DNA of 64,000 bases from an uncultured Draconibacterium sp. (GCF_963675585.1 NZ_OY776414.1:2769001-2833000); one strand, 5' to 3'; positions 52,525-62,804 are shown, counted from the first letter of the stretch. Made by a program: numbers and translations. The notes: a model not told the origin generated them from the letters alone.

Positions 52525-54975
52525 TTACTCGTATCGAAGCGCTTCAACCGGATTTCGAGTCGCCGCTTTCCACGATTGAAACGAAACCGTTAAAAGTGCA
52601 ATTCCAAGGGCCAAAACTCCGGCCAGCGCAAATATCCACCAGCTTAAGCTGGTTTTATAGGCAAAGTTTCCAAGCCAATAGTCCATGGCGTACCATGCAA
52701 GCGGGCACGAAATAACATAGGCAATGCTTACCCATTTTATAAAATCTTTATTTAGCAAGGCAAGAACTTCCACTACTTTGGCGCCGTTTACTTTTCTGAT
52801 TCCAATTTCTTTGGTACGTTGGTTGGTTATAAAAACCGATAATGCAAACAGTCCAATCAGCGCAATAAAAATTGCCATTCCGGTAAACAGAAGAAAAAAT
52901 AGTTTCATGCCTGCTTCCTTTTGGTATAACATTTCAAATTTTTTATCCAGAAAAGTAGATTTAAATGGAGCATCCGGGTAGGTTTCGTTCCAGCTTTCTT
53001 CTACAAATGCCAGGGTTTTGGCAAGATTCCCGGGTGTGGTTCGCAGTACTAAATAGTTATGGAAATTACGGAGCTGAATAGCAAACGGACGAATTTGTTT
53101 GTGGTACGATTCAAAATGAATGTCCTTTACCACTCCCACTATTTTCAAACGGGTAAGTTCTTCGGTGTTTGCCCTTACTTCGCTGTTGTAAATAAATGTA
53201 CCAACAGGATCGTTGAGGCCTAACGCACGAACCGCTGTTTCGTTCAGAATAATGCTGTTTTGATCGTCGTAGTTTTTTGCAAAATCACGGCCATCCAATA
53301 TTTCCAAGCCCAAAGTGGCAATAAAATCGTAGCTTCCTTCATACGGAATAACAACCTGGTGCGACGTTTCTCCCTCCTTTTTCAGGTACAAAGGAAAGTT
53401 GAAATCTCCATCTCCCGGAACCGTGTTGGCTGTAGAAACGGCGGTAATGTCAGGATGGTTTAATAGCCTGGTTTTAAAGTTTTCAAAGTTTTGGCGCAAG
53501 GCAAAAACCGGGGCATCACACACCACAACATGTTCCTTGTCGAATCCCGGATTCTTGTTCATCAAAAAATTTAACTGCCGCGAAACAACTATGGAAGAAA
53601 CGATAAGTGTAATGGCAATAACAAACTGTGAAATCACCAACACCTGCCGGAAAGTATTTCCGCCTTTGCTCTCGCCAAAAGCCGATTTTAACAAAGTAAT
53701 ATTTTTTACTTCCACCATTTTAAGCGCCGGATAAATACCTCCGGCAACTCCTGAAAGTAGAACTAACATTAATATTAAAAGGTAGGTAAGTGGTTCCTGA
53801 AGAATTGCCAGATCGCGGATTCCCGTTGAAATCGGTTCCAAAAATCCATAAGATAAAAAAGTAATACAAAGTGCAAGAAGCATGGCAATGCTTACAAAAA
53901 GAACCGACTCCGAAATAAATCCCCAAAAGACGGTGCTCTTTTTCATTCCTGAGATTTTTCGCACAGCAATTTCTTTTGCCCGACGAAAATTACCAACCAT
54001 AAAAAGATTCATGTAATTCAAAATGGCGATCAGTAAAATCATTAAGGCAATTCCTCCTGAAATTTTTATGTTTCGGATACTGCCGTTTGCTTTCAATTCG
54101 CGCTCGAAATCGGAAGTTAAATGAATACTTGTTATGGGTTGAAGAATAAATTTCCAGTAATCGGCTGCGGTTTCGTCATTTAGTGCAAATTGTTTTCCAT
54201 AGCCCTGGTTAACGTGCTTTTTTACAATGGTGCCCAGTTTTTCTTCCACTGCCGAAGCATTTGCTGCCGGAGCCAAAAGTGCATACGTATAATAGGTGTT
54301 GTTTAACCAGTGGTCGGTATTACTGTCAGGATCGGCGTTGCTCGAAAACAGCAGGCTGAATCCAAAATGAAGTTGTTTTGGTGGATTTTCACAAATCCCC
54401 ATAATCTGATACGGCCTGTATCTTCCGAATATTTTTAGGTGAAGATTTTGCCCCATCACTTCACCTTTGGAATAAGCTTCTGCTCCAAAATATTTAATGG
54501 CCGTTTCCTCTGTTACAACAATTGCATTCGGATTTTTAAGGCAGGTTTGAATGTCGCCCTGCAAAAGTTTAAAATCAAAAACATCAAAAAAATTCGAATC
54601 AGCTTCGGTTACCAATTGCTCATTGTATGATATGGATTCCCCGTTTACGTTTTCCTTTTTTACTGAAAGAATTGGCCATTGCCAAAGCCGCGTTGCCTTT
54701 TGTACTTCAGGTATTTCGCGTACCAGAGTTTTTGCCAGGGGTGGAGCAGCCATTGCAGAACTAAAATCAACACCGCCCATTCTTACTTTTGAGGCAACAC
54801 GGTAGAGCCGATCGTGCTGAGCAAAAGATGTATCGTATTTAAATTCATTTAAAATGTAGGAATAGATAAGCAAACAAGAAGTGAATGCAAGCACCAGGCT
54901 AAACAGATTTATTGCTGTGCTTATTTTATTTTTAAAAAAATGACGCCTTATAAAGCTTATCAAATACCGTTTCAT
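52525..54975 (-). CDS. MacB/FtsX-type ABC permease 4
   Basis: 816 residues from the ATG giving MKRYLISFIRRHFF; an ATG ten codons earlier is open but less likely. Anchor helix about 20-40, core helices about 310-465 and C-terminal block from about 700. Both coupling motifs are well kept: AKEIAVRKISGMKKSTVF and TKEIGIRKVNGAKVVEVL. Ends NPVEALRYE. It follows the GGG-repeat protein gene by about 130 bp and precedes permease 3 by 23 bp. Confidence 0.9.
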   Translation of the reverse strand: MKRYLISFIRRHFFKNKISTAINLFSLVLAFTSCLLIYSYILNEFKYDTSFAQHDRLYRVASKVRMGGVDFSSAMAAPPLAKTLVREIPEVQKATRLWQWPILSVKKENVNGESISYNEQLVTEADSNFFDVFDFKLLQGDIQTCLKNPNAIVVTEETAIKYFGAEAYSKGEVMGQNLHLKIFGRYRPYQIMGICENPPKQLHFGFSLLFSSNADPDSNTDHWLNNTYYTYALLAPAANASAVEEKLGTIVKKHVNQGYGKQFALNDETAADYWKFILQPITSIHLTSDFERELKANGSIRNIKISGGIALMILLIAILNYMNLFMVGNFRRAKEIAVRKISGMKKSTVFWGFISESVLFVSIAMLLALCITFLSYGFLEPISTGIRDLAILQEPLTYLLILMLVLLSGVAGGIYPALKMVEVKNITLLKSAFGESKGGNTFRQVLVISQFVIAITLIVSSIVVSRQLNFLMNKNPGFDKEHVVVCDAPVFALRQNFENFKTRLLNHPDITAVSTANTVPGDGDFNFPLYLKKEGETSHQVVIPYEGSYDFIATLGLEILDGRDFAKNYDDQNSIILNETAVRALGLNDPVGTFIYNSEVRANTEELTRLKIVGVVKDIHFESYHKQIRPFAIQLRNFHNYLVLRTTPGNLAKTLAFVEESWNETYPDAPFKSTFLDKKFEMLYQKEAGMKLFFLLFTGMAIFIALIGLFALSVFITNQRTKEIGIRKVNGAKVVEVLALLNKDFIKWVSIAYVISCPLAWYAMDYWLGNFAYKTSLSWWIFALAGVLALGIALLTVSFQSWKAATRNPVEALRYE

Positions 54976-55106
54976 TCTGATTTTTCCTGTTTTCGTTTTT
55001 ATCAAATCCTCAGCCTAGTTCGTGTTTGTTTGCTCTCTGGAGCCATTTCCCAAAGGCAGGTTGCCATCCATCCATACCTAATTCTTTTGTATGGAATGTT
55101 GTCCTT

Positions 55107-56102
55107 CTATTCTTCGAAACGAACATTTACATTGCCACCTGATGCATGCATGTAAGCCGGAATTCCACCTCCGTTCATTTTCCCTTTTACCCGGTCTTTT
55201 TCTGAAGTACCATTAAAGTTATGCAGTTCAATATTTACTCTTCCTGAGCGTAGATCCAGGTCGAGGCCCATATTTTTACCGTCGTGAATAAGTGCATCAA
55301 CACCTCCTCCACTCGACTGCAGGTACAATTCATCGGATAAACCACGAATATCCACACGTACCGATCCGCCGCTGGAGGTAGCTTTAACTGCGGCAGCCTC
55401 GCCGCTAACACTCACACCGCCGCCACTACTCGATGCATCCACATCTCCAACTACGTTGCTAACGGTTACACCGCCTCCCGAACTTCGAGCATAAACACTG
55501 CCTTGTACTTCGTCGGCACTTACACCGCCGCCACTTGAACTTAAACGGATATTGCCTTTGTGATTGCTTGCTTTAACGCCGCCACCCGACGATCTTGCTT
55601 TGGTATTTCCGGCTGTATTTTCCAGTTTTACGCCGCCACCGCTGCTTGAAAAATCGTGCGTTCCTTTAACGCCGCTTATTTTTAATCCACCTCCGCTTGA
55701 TGAAACATTACACGACATTTCCACTGGAACAATAATGTTTAAAGATATGCCTGCATTGTTGAAAAAGCTGAAACGGTTTTTACGTTTTACTTCTGCTGTA
55801 ATTACCGAACCGCTTTTTGAAAACTCCAGATCAAAGTCATCAAGTATTTCATCCAAATCGTTGTCGGATGGTGAAAGTAGTCTTCCGTTTTTTCGTACAA
55901 ATGCCTGAATAATAACCTCTGGCTGGTTGTGTGTTGTTACATCCACTCCTCCGCCCGACGATGAAGCATTGAGTGTTCCGGCCTGGTTCATCTCAAAAGT
56001 TTTAGTAATGGTTGGTTGATTGTCTTTTGCAAAACCGTTTAATGAAAGCAAAGCCAATATCATTACAACCATTGTGTACATTTTAAATTTCGTTGTTTTC
56101 AT
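55107..56102 (-). CDS. Exported 18-residue GGG-repeat protein (DUF4097/head-GIN-like)
   Basis: 331 residues with a signal peptide ending near GFAK. The central part consists of repeats of exactly 18 residues, each starting (S/R/T)SSGG(G/S): at about 134, 152, 170, 188, 206, 224 and 242, then one at 262. An isolated SSSGGG is also at 47. Such runs form a right-handed beta-solenoid in DUF4097/GIN-type exported proteins. Its function is unknown; a surface or periplasmic binding role is plausible. It lies between permeases 4 and 5 (62-bp gap on one side), so it probably belongs to the same regulated unit. Confidence 0.88.
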   Translation of the reverse strand: MKTTKFKMYTMVVMILALLSLNGFAKDNQPTITKTFEMNQAGTLNASSSGGGVDVTTHNQPEVIIQAFVRKNGRLLSPSDNDLDEILDDFDLEFSKSGSVITAEVKRKNRFSFFNNAGISLNIIVPVEMSCNVSSSGGGLKISGVKGTHDFSSSGGGVKLENTAGNTKARSSGGGVKASNHKGNIRLSSSGGGVSADEVQGSVYARSSGGGVTVSNVVGDVDASSSGGGVSVSGEAAAVKATSSGGSVRVDIRGLSDELYLQSSGGGVDALIHDGKNMGLDLDLRSGRVNIELHNFNGTSEKDRVKGKMNGGGIPAYMHASGGNVNVRFEE

Positions 56103-56164
56103 AATTAATTTTTATTGTTTTAGTGCTTACTCATGTATTACGTTTCTTATTTTATTTAAAAACT

Positions 56165-58552
56165 TTATTCGTATCGGAGTGCTTCGACAGGATTAATTTG
56201 TGAAGCGCGATAAGAATGAAACAAAACAGTTGTTAAAACAACAAGCGTTGCTAAAATAAAAGTTATCGCAAAGACCCACCAGGAAATGTTGGTTTTAAAG
56301 GCAAATTCGCTTAACCACCTGTTCATTATAACAAGTGTGATAGGAACTGAAAGAATTGTAGCGATAACTACCATAATAAAATTCTCTTTTACGAATGAAA
56401 ACGCAATCCCTTTTTCTGAACTGCCAAAAACTCTTTTTATTCCGATTTCCTTGGTTTGCGATTTCATGATAAAAAGTGTAACCCCAAACAGACCAATTGC
56501 TGCAATAAAAAGTGTAAACAAAGCAAAAAACGAAATGACAGTATTAAGGTCTTTCTCTGCCGTATAAAGCTCACTGTTATACTCAGTAATAGTTTTATAA
56601 TCGAAAGGTTTGTCTTCGGCTACTTTTTCCCATTCCTTTTTCAACAAAGGTAACAAAGTGCCAAGTGTTCCGGCCTCGTATCGAATTTCAACCTGCTCTA
56701 CGTAATTATCAAATATGGCCAAAAACAGAGGCGGAACATCTTCATGAATAGAGTGTACATTAAAATCTTTAACAACGCCAATTATTCTTCCTCCTCCCAT
56801 ATGCTGACCTAAAGGATCGGTAACATGACCAATCGGATTAGGAATACCAAGTTCTTTAACGGCAGTTTCATTTACGTAAAATGCCACCTCATTATCATTG
56901 GTCGGATTCCACGAAAAATCTTCCCCATCAAGAAGTGTTATGCCCATCGTTTCAATGAAACCTTTATTAACCGGAAGCATTTGACCACTCACGTTTTTCG
57001 ATTTATCTTGAAGATGCTGAAAATATGTAGGCATGCCTCCTTGTACAGGCAATGCATATAAAGAACCTCCAACCGATTTTATTCCAGGATATGCCTTTAT
57101 GTTTTTTATAAAAGTCTCTGTTCTTGAAGGATTTATTCCAACATTGACGAACAACATATCCTTGTTGTTATAGCCGGGGTCCCTTTCAAGAGCAAACTTG
57201 TATTGCGAACGAATTATTAATGTACTTGATACAAAAATGCAGAATATTGCTAACTGAACGACAATTAAAGCCGAACGAATTCTGGTTTTCCGTTTCCCTG
57301 TTTGTACTGGATTTTTTAAAATGCTGATTACATTTAATTTCGCCAGAAATGAAGAAATGTAGAGTCCTGATACGAAACCGATTAGCAAAGTAAGAAAAAC
57401 ATAAACAAGAATGTAGAGTGCAATATTCGATTTAATTATCAGCAATTCAGTTTGAAATAAATCTTCGGCATAAGGCTTGCCTGCCCATGCTAAAACTATT
57501 GCAAGGGGAAATACAAACAATGCCAATAGAATAGACTCATTGAGCAATTGTTTTCGAATTAATTGAGAGCTGGCTCCATTTGTTTTTCGAATTCCTATTT
57601 CTTGTGCCCTACCTGTTGAAACGGCAGTAGATAGAATGATATAATTAAAGGCAGCGACAATAATTATGAGTATGGCAATAGCTGAGAAAATACGGATATT
57701 CTTTAAATTTCCCCTAATCCCAATATAATCAATATGTTGCGAATGCAAGTAAACATCGGATAAATTCTGAATTGAATAATTGCAATTGTCTTTCTCTCCG
57801 TAAGCTTTCTTCTCCATAGCCCTAAACTGCGCATCCAATGATACAATATCTGGTTTTTCTTTGAACAACAACCAGGTTTCCCAGTCCCATCCAGCCCAAT
57901 CTGTTTCTGCATTTTCACCTTCTCGTCTTTCATTAAGTAAGTCTATCCCCCAAACTGAACCTACAAAGCACTCAGCCTTAAAAGTTGAATTAACGGGAAT
58001 ATCATCGAAGACTCCTTTTACTACAAAAACGGCCTCTTTTTCTTTTATCCTAACTGTTACCTCTTTTCCAATAGGATCAACGTCCGGAAAAAACTTTTGT
58101 GCTTGTTTTTTTGAAAGAACTATTGAATTACGCTCGTTCAATATTTGTTCCTGTTGCCCGTTAAGATTAAAGTCAAATATTTTAAATATTTCAGAATCAG
58201 CAAAAACTGCATCTCCAACAGGAATAAACTCTTGATTCAATTTAATCTCAATTTCCCCAAAATGTATAGCAGATGCCACATTTTTAACATGTGTAAACTC
58301 TTCCCTCATGGTGTGTCCAAGTACATAGGGAGCTTGAGCACTGGTTCTTTTAAAAGTTTCCCAATAATTTACTACCCGGTAAATCTGCTTCCGGTTTTTA
58401 AAGTACGTGTTATAACTGAATTCGTTAATTACAAACAACAAAATAATAAACGAAGCAGCCAAAGCGAGCGAAAGCCCCATAATATTGATTCCGGCAAAAA
58501 GTTTGTTTCGATTTAAAAACCGGAGCGTGGATTTAAGATAATTTCTAAACAT
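56165..58552 (-). CDS. MacB/FtsX-type ABC permease 5 (divergent)
   Basis: 795 residues from the ATG giving MFRNYLKSTLRF; a start four codons earlier is possible. Layout as in the other permeases, but this is the most divergent full copy: the second coupling motif reads TKEIGIKRVFGSSEKGIA, the last helices differ (NISWWVFAITFILATLVVLTTVLFHSYRASQ) and only INPVEALRYE is kept at the end. The first motif is AQEIGIRKTNGASSQLI. This suggests an older paralogue or one derived from another array. The upstream gap is 180 bp. Confidence 0.9.
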   Translation of the reverse strand: MFRNYLKSTLRFLNRNKLFAGINIMGLSLALAASFIILLFVINEFSYNTYFKNRKQIYRVVNYWETFKRTSAQAPYVLGHTMREEFTHVKNVASAIHFGEIEIKLNQEFIPVGDAVFADSEIFKIFDFNLNGQQEQILNERNSIVLSKKQAQKFFPDVDPIGKEVTVRIKEKEAVFVVKGVFDDIPVNSTFKAECFVGSVWGIDLLNERREGENAETDWAGWDWETWLLFKEKPDIVSLDAQFRAMEKKAYGEKDNCNYSIQNLSDVYLHSQHIDYIGIRGNLKNIRIFSAIAILIIIVAAFNYIILSTAVSTGRAQEIGIRKTNGASSQLIRKQLLNESILLALFVFPLAIVLAWAGKPYAEDLFQTELLIIKSNIALYILVYVFLTLLIGFVSGLYISSFLAKLNVISILKNPVQTGKRKTRIRSALIVVQLAIFCIFVSSTLIIRSQYKFALERDPGYNNKDMLFVNVGINPSRTETFIKNIKAYPGIKSVGGSLYALPVQGGMPTYFQHLQDKSKNVSGQMLPVNKGFIETMGITLLDGEDFSWNPTNDNEVAFYVNETAVKELGIPNPIGHVTDPLGQHMGGGRIIGVVKDFNVHSIHEDVPPLFLAIFDNYVEQVEIRYEAGTLGTLLPLLKKEWEKVAEDKPFDYKTITEYNSELYTAEKDLNTVISFFALFTLFIAAIGLFGVTLFIMKSQTKEIGIKRVFGSSEKGIAFSFVKENFIMVVIATILSVPITLVIMNRWLSEFAFKTNISWWVFAITFILATLVVLTTVLFHSYRASQINPVEALRYE

Positions 58553-58732
58553 AGTGATTGTCATTTTTTATTTTCATTATAATTCAGACCGAATCCCGAC
58601 ATTTTAATTGTAAGGTATTAGTTTTGAACATGATCGCTACATATTTGTAACCTAAAATTCTTAATCTGACTTTTTTTATTCTTCAATTGGCTCCTCTTAA
58701 AATTCAGACCGCTTTATTCTTTCGTCCTCCAT

Positions 58733-60133
58733 TTACATCTTTTTTATTATTATCTGCTCTTTGATTCCGCCTCTTTGCATTTCTTTTTTTAATTGTTGTA
58801 TATGCTTCTCAGATACATCTTGGTAAACATATATAGTTGCAGAATAATCTGTCCCAACTTTCTTCAACCAACTTTCGGCGTACTCAGAAACGGCATCTAG
58901 TAGAATCACATCTTTAAATACATTCTGAATCTCCTCCGGGTATAGTCTCAGAACGAATAAGGGTTGGGCGGATTTCTTATACTTTCTAATTTCAATTTCA
59001 TTGATCCCCAGACCCAAGAAAATGTTCACTACCGCCTCTATTTCTTCCTTTGTAACTCCTTCTTTATAATTTATTAAAATGTTACATTCACCAAGGTACT
59101 TTGCAAAATCCTGTTCTGCCTTTTGTTTAATCTTCTCTAATTGACCATGCGTAATTCCCGGATTTACTGTAAACTGAGATATTGCATATCCTACATTTCC
59201 CTTTACATATTCAACGTGCACGTTATTTTTATACAATAAATAATTTATTTCCTTCTGACTCGAGCGAGGAATATTTTCATAGGTTACGTGTACCCTGTAA
59301 TATCCTTTACTCCTCATGTTTTTATTGAACTTTCGTAGCTCTTCATTCCAGTAGTTAAGATTTTCCTCAAACTCTTTAAAGGTTTTAAATGTATGATTCT
59401 CAACAATTACATTACCATTACCTTTGAAAGTTATCTTTAATGGATCTGGTTTTGATGGTTTCTCATCAAAAGGTAACCAAACATTTGGGGTTGGTGACTT
59501 TGGAAACTCATAGAAAAACCAAATAGGCATTGCTTCATTCACCGCTAGTTGTTTTTCCACGTCCAAATTAAAGTAATCGTCTCCGAATAAAATCTGTGCT
59601 TTCTCCCTTTTTACCTCTAGAAATGCTTCTCCAATGCATTTTAAAGTATAATTAATCATCTCATTTGAAGATGCTAAGTCGTGCTTGAAAATGACAATTC
59701 CTTTCGAAACTTTCATTTTTCCCACATACGAAATATTCTTCTCTGCATAGTCTGGTCCTTTCTTTCCATCAGGATTCATTCCATGCAAATAGTTTTTCAC
59801 AGTGTGTTTTATCTCCTCGATTCCTTTAAACTGATTTTCTATTAAGAATTCATTGTTTCGATTCATCAATATTTCCAGGATATTGTTTGGTTTCCGAGAA
59901 GCCTTATCCGATTCCAGTTCTGGTTGAAAAAATCCTTTTCCAATATTTTCAGAAGTCCATTTTAAAAGCCACTTCTCTTCCTTATTTTCCTGCAATTTCC
60001 ACAAAATGCAGTCATCAATACTAGTACTTAATTTAGGGTATGCATAAGACTGGAGTATAACAATAAGAAAAGGCACTAGCAGAATAAATCTAAGGTTTTC
60101 CCGATGATTTTTGGTTTTAATTAGTGATATCAT
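58733..60133 (-). CDS. Hypothetical exported or membrane protein, possible BlaR1-tail relic
   Basis: 466 residues, no family firmly recognised. The start, KTKNHRENLRFILLVPFLIVILQSYAYP, resembles the last membrane helix and following linker of Bacteroidota BlaR1/M56 peptidases, but the protease part with HExxH is absent. The rest contains several short alpha-beta units: GKMKVSKGIVIFKHDLASSNE, VIVENHTFKTFKEFEENLNYW and YRVHVTYENIPRSSQKEINYLLYKN, then KEEIEAVVNIFLGLGINEIEI and TIYVYQDVSEKHIQQLKKEM. The latter two recall TolR/ExbD-like folds. It could be a stand-alone periplasmic protein with an N-terminal anchor. Position in the array is intact and codon use is normal, so it is likely expressed. 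Confidence 0.65.
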   Translation of the reverse strand: MISLIKTKNHRENLRFILLVPFLIVILQSYAYPKLSTSIDDCILWKLQENKEEKWLLKWTSENIGKGFFQPELESDKASRKPNNILEILMNRNNEFLIENQFKGIEEIKHTVKNYLHGMNPDGKKGPDYAEKNISYVGKMKVSKGIVIFKHDLASSNEMINYTLKCIGEAFLEVKREKAQILFGDDYFNLDVEKQLAVNEAMPIWFFYEFPKSPTPNVWLPFDEKPSKPDPLKITFKGNGNVIVENHTFKTFKEFEENLNYWNEELRKFNKNMRSKGYYRVHVTYENIPRSSQKEINYLLYKNNVHVEYVKGNVGYAISQFTVNPGITHGQLEKIKQKAEQDFAKYLGECNILINYKEGVTKEEIEAVVNIFLGLGINEIEIRKYKKSAQPLFVLRLYPEEIQNVFKDVILLDAVSEYAESWLKKVGTDYSATIYVYQDVSEKHIQQLKKEMQRGGIKEQIIIKKM

Positions 60134-60268
60134 ATCGCTCCGTTTTTTTTAAATTTTTTCAGTATTAATTTGGTTGATAGAACAAAAGTTTTCCAGCCTC
60201 TCAAACCTTACCCATCAAATTAATTATTCACATTTAATTGCTCCTACCCCAATGCTTCGCTCTTCTCT

Positions 60269-62638
60269 CTACTCGTATCGGAGTGCTTCGACAGGATTAC
60301 GCGTGGCTGCTTTAATTGTTAGAAAACTGGTACTCACCAGAACAATAAGCAGCAAGGTAAAAATACTCAGTATAAATATCCAGGGCTGAACCGGGTACTT
60401 GTTTGCACTTGGTAATGCCATATACGCTATCCAGGATGCAGGAAACGCAATTACAGCACTAAAAATTATAAGAAAGTGGTATTCGCGATTCAGTAAAGTA
60501 AATATTGAAGCGGCCGAACTACCATTAATTTTTCGAATTCCAATTTCTTTTGTCCGCCGTGCTACGGTAAATGCAACCAGACCAAATACGCCAACAATGG
60601 CCAACAAAATATTCAGCAAGGTAAAAAACAACAGTGATTTGTTTAAGGATTGATAAATACGATAAGCATTTTCGCCAGTGAACGCGAAGGAAAAATCAGT
60701 AATTTCAAACGGATCGTTGGGGAATGTTGTTTTCAGTTCATCGTTTAAAAGGGATTTTACCGCTACTGCATTTTTCTCGTTTATTCGAAATGAAAATATC
60801 CAGTCGCCCGAAACCATATCCGGTGCAAGAATATAAACTCCGGGCTCAACCGGATTATGCATGTCTTTATATACAAAGTCTTTTACAACTCCAACAATGG
60901 TGAGACGGTTATCTTTTATACGCTTGCCAATGGGATTATCCCAACCAAAACACTTTGCTGCTGATTCGTTAATAATACAATTCTTCTCAACATCGCCTTT
61001 AAAAGTTGAACTAAAATTTCTTCCGGCAACCAGGTGGGTACCCAGCATGGACAAATAATTATGGCTGATGTGATTAAAACGACAGGTAATTTTTTCATCC
61101 TGATTTCCACCCTCCCAGTTCGTTGTTCCTCCACCCTGCCGCACAAAAGGGAAATTTTCAGATATGGAAACATCAAATACATCAGGATTTTTTAACAACC
61201 TGTTGCGCAACTGGTCAAAAGAAATAGTATTGTCTGAAATGTTAATACGCGAATAAAGCAGACCTTGTTTCTCGAAACCAATATCCTTGTTGCTTATGTA
61301 TTTTATTTGCATCGAAAAGGCAACAGTTAGCACAATCAGAAACAATGAAATGGCAAACTGAAAGGTGATTAAAGCTTTTTTCAGACTAAACGACTGACGC
61401 TCTTTCCCCAGGAAATTTTCCTTGAACAAAGTGGTAATTTTATTCGATGCCATAAACATTGCCGGATAAATACCCGAAAACACACCTGTTGAAACTGCAA
61501 CCGAAATCAAGAGCAAAGCAAATTTCCAGTTGTTTACCAAATTAATCGACAGTTGTTTATCGACGATCGTATTAAAAACGGGCAAAAAGAGGTAGGCTAG
61601 TGTCAATGCCAACAATAATGAAATTACTGAGACAGTAATGGTTTCGCTTAAAAACTGAACAACCAATGTTTTTTTATGGCTTCCTATCACCTTTTTTAAA
61701 GCCACCTCTTTACCTCGCATAGATGCCTGTGCCAACGATAAATTGATGTAATTAAAACCTGACATTACCAAAATAAAAACACCTATTAATCCAAAAAGCC
61801 GAAGCACAATCAGGTAATCATTCCGGTCGTTAAAATTGAGGTACACCTTTGATAGCGGACAAAGCTGCATTTCAATGTATTTAATGTCGTCGTATCCGGC
61901 AAAAAGATGCTTAATCTTATTTTCGGCCACTTTAGCATCCACTCCCGGCTTTAGTTTGGCAAAGGTCATGCAGTTGCCCGCCCACAACGACGAACGCTCG
62001 ATGTTATAAAGCGGTTTTAGGGTTGTGAACGACAAAACATAAGGTGGTCTTATGGAACTGTTATATGGCAAATCTTTGTATACCCCGGTTACCTTTAGCG
62101 GAACCTTTTTTTCGAGCATCACGGTTTCGTTCAGCACATTGGTTTTGTTGAATAACTTCATGGCCAGTGTTTCCGACAGAACAACGGAATACGGCTGGAG
62201 TAAAGCATCTGTTTTATCGCCTTGGATGAACTGATAAGTAAATACATCAAAATAACAGGAGTCGGCTGCAATTCCTCCCACTTCATTTACAAGATGTTCG
62301 TTATCTGTTCCCAGATAAGCCGTATTCTGCTCATAAATAACGGTTAGCTTCTCAAATTCGGGATACTTTCCTTCAATAAGCTGGGCAGTTATTGCACGTG
62401 TATGCGGAGAGATATTATTACCGGCAGTAGCATAAAGAGCGTTAGTAACGTAACGTTGCAAACGATAAGTCTGTTTGTAATTGTCGTTGCTTTTGTCCCA
62501 GTTTAATTCGTACTGAATAAACAGTGCAATTAATATAAATGAAGCAAAGCCAACTGTCAATCCCAGAATATTAGCAACAGAATAAACTTTATTCCGCATT
62601 AATTTTCGGTACGACAATTTCAACATAAGAGAATTCAT
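60269..62638 (-). CDS. MacB/FtsX-type ABC permease 6
   Basis: 789 residues. Anchor helix about 20-40 (ILGLTVGFASFILIALFI), core helices about 280-440, and C-terminal block from about 670. Coupling motifs GKEVALKKVIGSHKKTLV and TKEIGIRKINGSSAASIF. The end is divergent in the last helices (VQPWIFILSIFTLLLIVLVSTSFLTI) but keeps AATRNPVEALRYE. It is preceded by the best candidate sigma54 promoter of the array (62696-62711) with two upstream activator-like sites, so it may head the transcript running toward 43266. Confidence 0.9.
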   Translation of the reverse strand: MNSLMLKLSYRKLMRNKVYSVANILGLTVGFASFILIALFIQYELNWDKSNDNYKQTYRLQRYVTNALYATAGNNISPHTRAITAQLIEGKYPEFEKLTVIYEQNTAYLGTDNEHLVNEVGGIAADSCYFDVFTYQFIQGDKTDALLQPYSVVLSETLAMKLFNKTNVLNETVMLEKKVPLKVTGVYKDLPYNSSIRPPYVLSFTTLKPLYNIERSSLWAGNCMTFAKLKPGVDAKVAENKIKHLFAGYDDIKYIEMQLCPLSKVYLNFNDRNDYLIVLRLFGLIGVFILVMSGFNYINLSLAQASMRGKEVALKKVIGSHKKTLVVQFLSETITVSVISLLLALTLAYLFLPVFNTIVDKQLSINLVNNWKFALLLISVAVSTGVFSGIYPAMFMASNKITTLFKENFLGKERQSFSLKKALITFQFAISLFLIVLTVAFSMQIKYISNKDIGFEKQGLLYSRINISDNTISFDQLRNRLLKNPDVFDVSISENFPFVRQGGGTTNWEGGNQDEKITCRFNHISHNYLSMLGTHLVAGRNFSSTFKGDVEKNCIINESAAKCFGWDNPIGKRIKDNRLTIVGVVKDFVYKDMHNPVEPGVYILAPDMVSGDWIFSFRINEKNAVAVKSLLNDELKTTFPNDPFEITDFSFAFTGENAYRIYQSLNKSLLFFTLLNILLAIVGVFGLVAFTVARRTKEIGIRKINGSSAASIFTLLNREYHFLIIFSAVIAFPASWIAYMALPSANKYPVQPWIFILSIFTLLLIVLVSTSFLTIKAATRNPVEALRYE

Positions 62639-62695
62639 AACACAAGATTGTTTTCTATTAAAACAAGAATAAAATTTTCATAGGTAAAATTTCTA

Positions 62696-62711
62696 TACAA
62701 TTGCAGTGCCT
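62696..62711 (-). promoter_or_regulatory. Sigma54-like -24/-12 promoter of permease 6
   Basis: Minus strand AGGCAC-TGCAA-TTGTA against the consensus TGGCAC-N5-TTGCA: the GG of -24 and the spacing are kept, with one mismatch in each box. It lies 58 bp before the start codon, and the activator-like sites are 55-93 bp further upstream. Confidence 0.5.
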
Positions 62712-62765
62712 TTATACGCAAAACACTAATATACTTACACTTAACAAAAACACAATCACAACAAC

Positions 62766-62804
62766 TGTAAAAAACATTTACACTGTGTGTAAAAAACATT
62801 TACC
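62766..62804. promoter_or_regulatory. Two tandem TGTAAA-N5-TTTACA sites, candidate activator-binding sites
   Basis: First copy 62766-62782 is a perfect inverted repeat; second copy 62788-62804 (TTTACC) starts 22 bp later, about two helical turns, so both face the same side of the helix. This is the typical layout for an NtrC-type activator. Confidence 0.55.

Noticed and set aside
57861-58516. Two antisense frames over permease 5
   Set aside because: Opposite strand of a conserved gene; Ser/Phe/Lys-rich translations typical of shadow frames.
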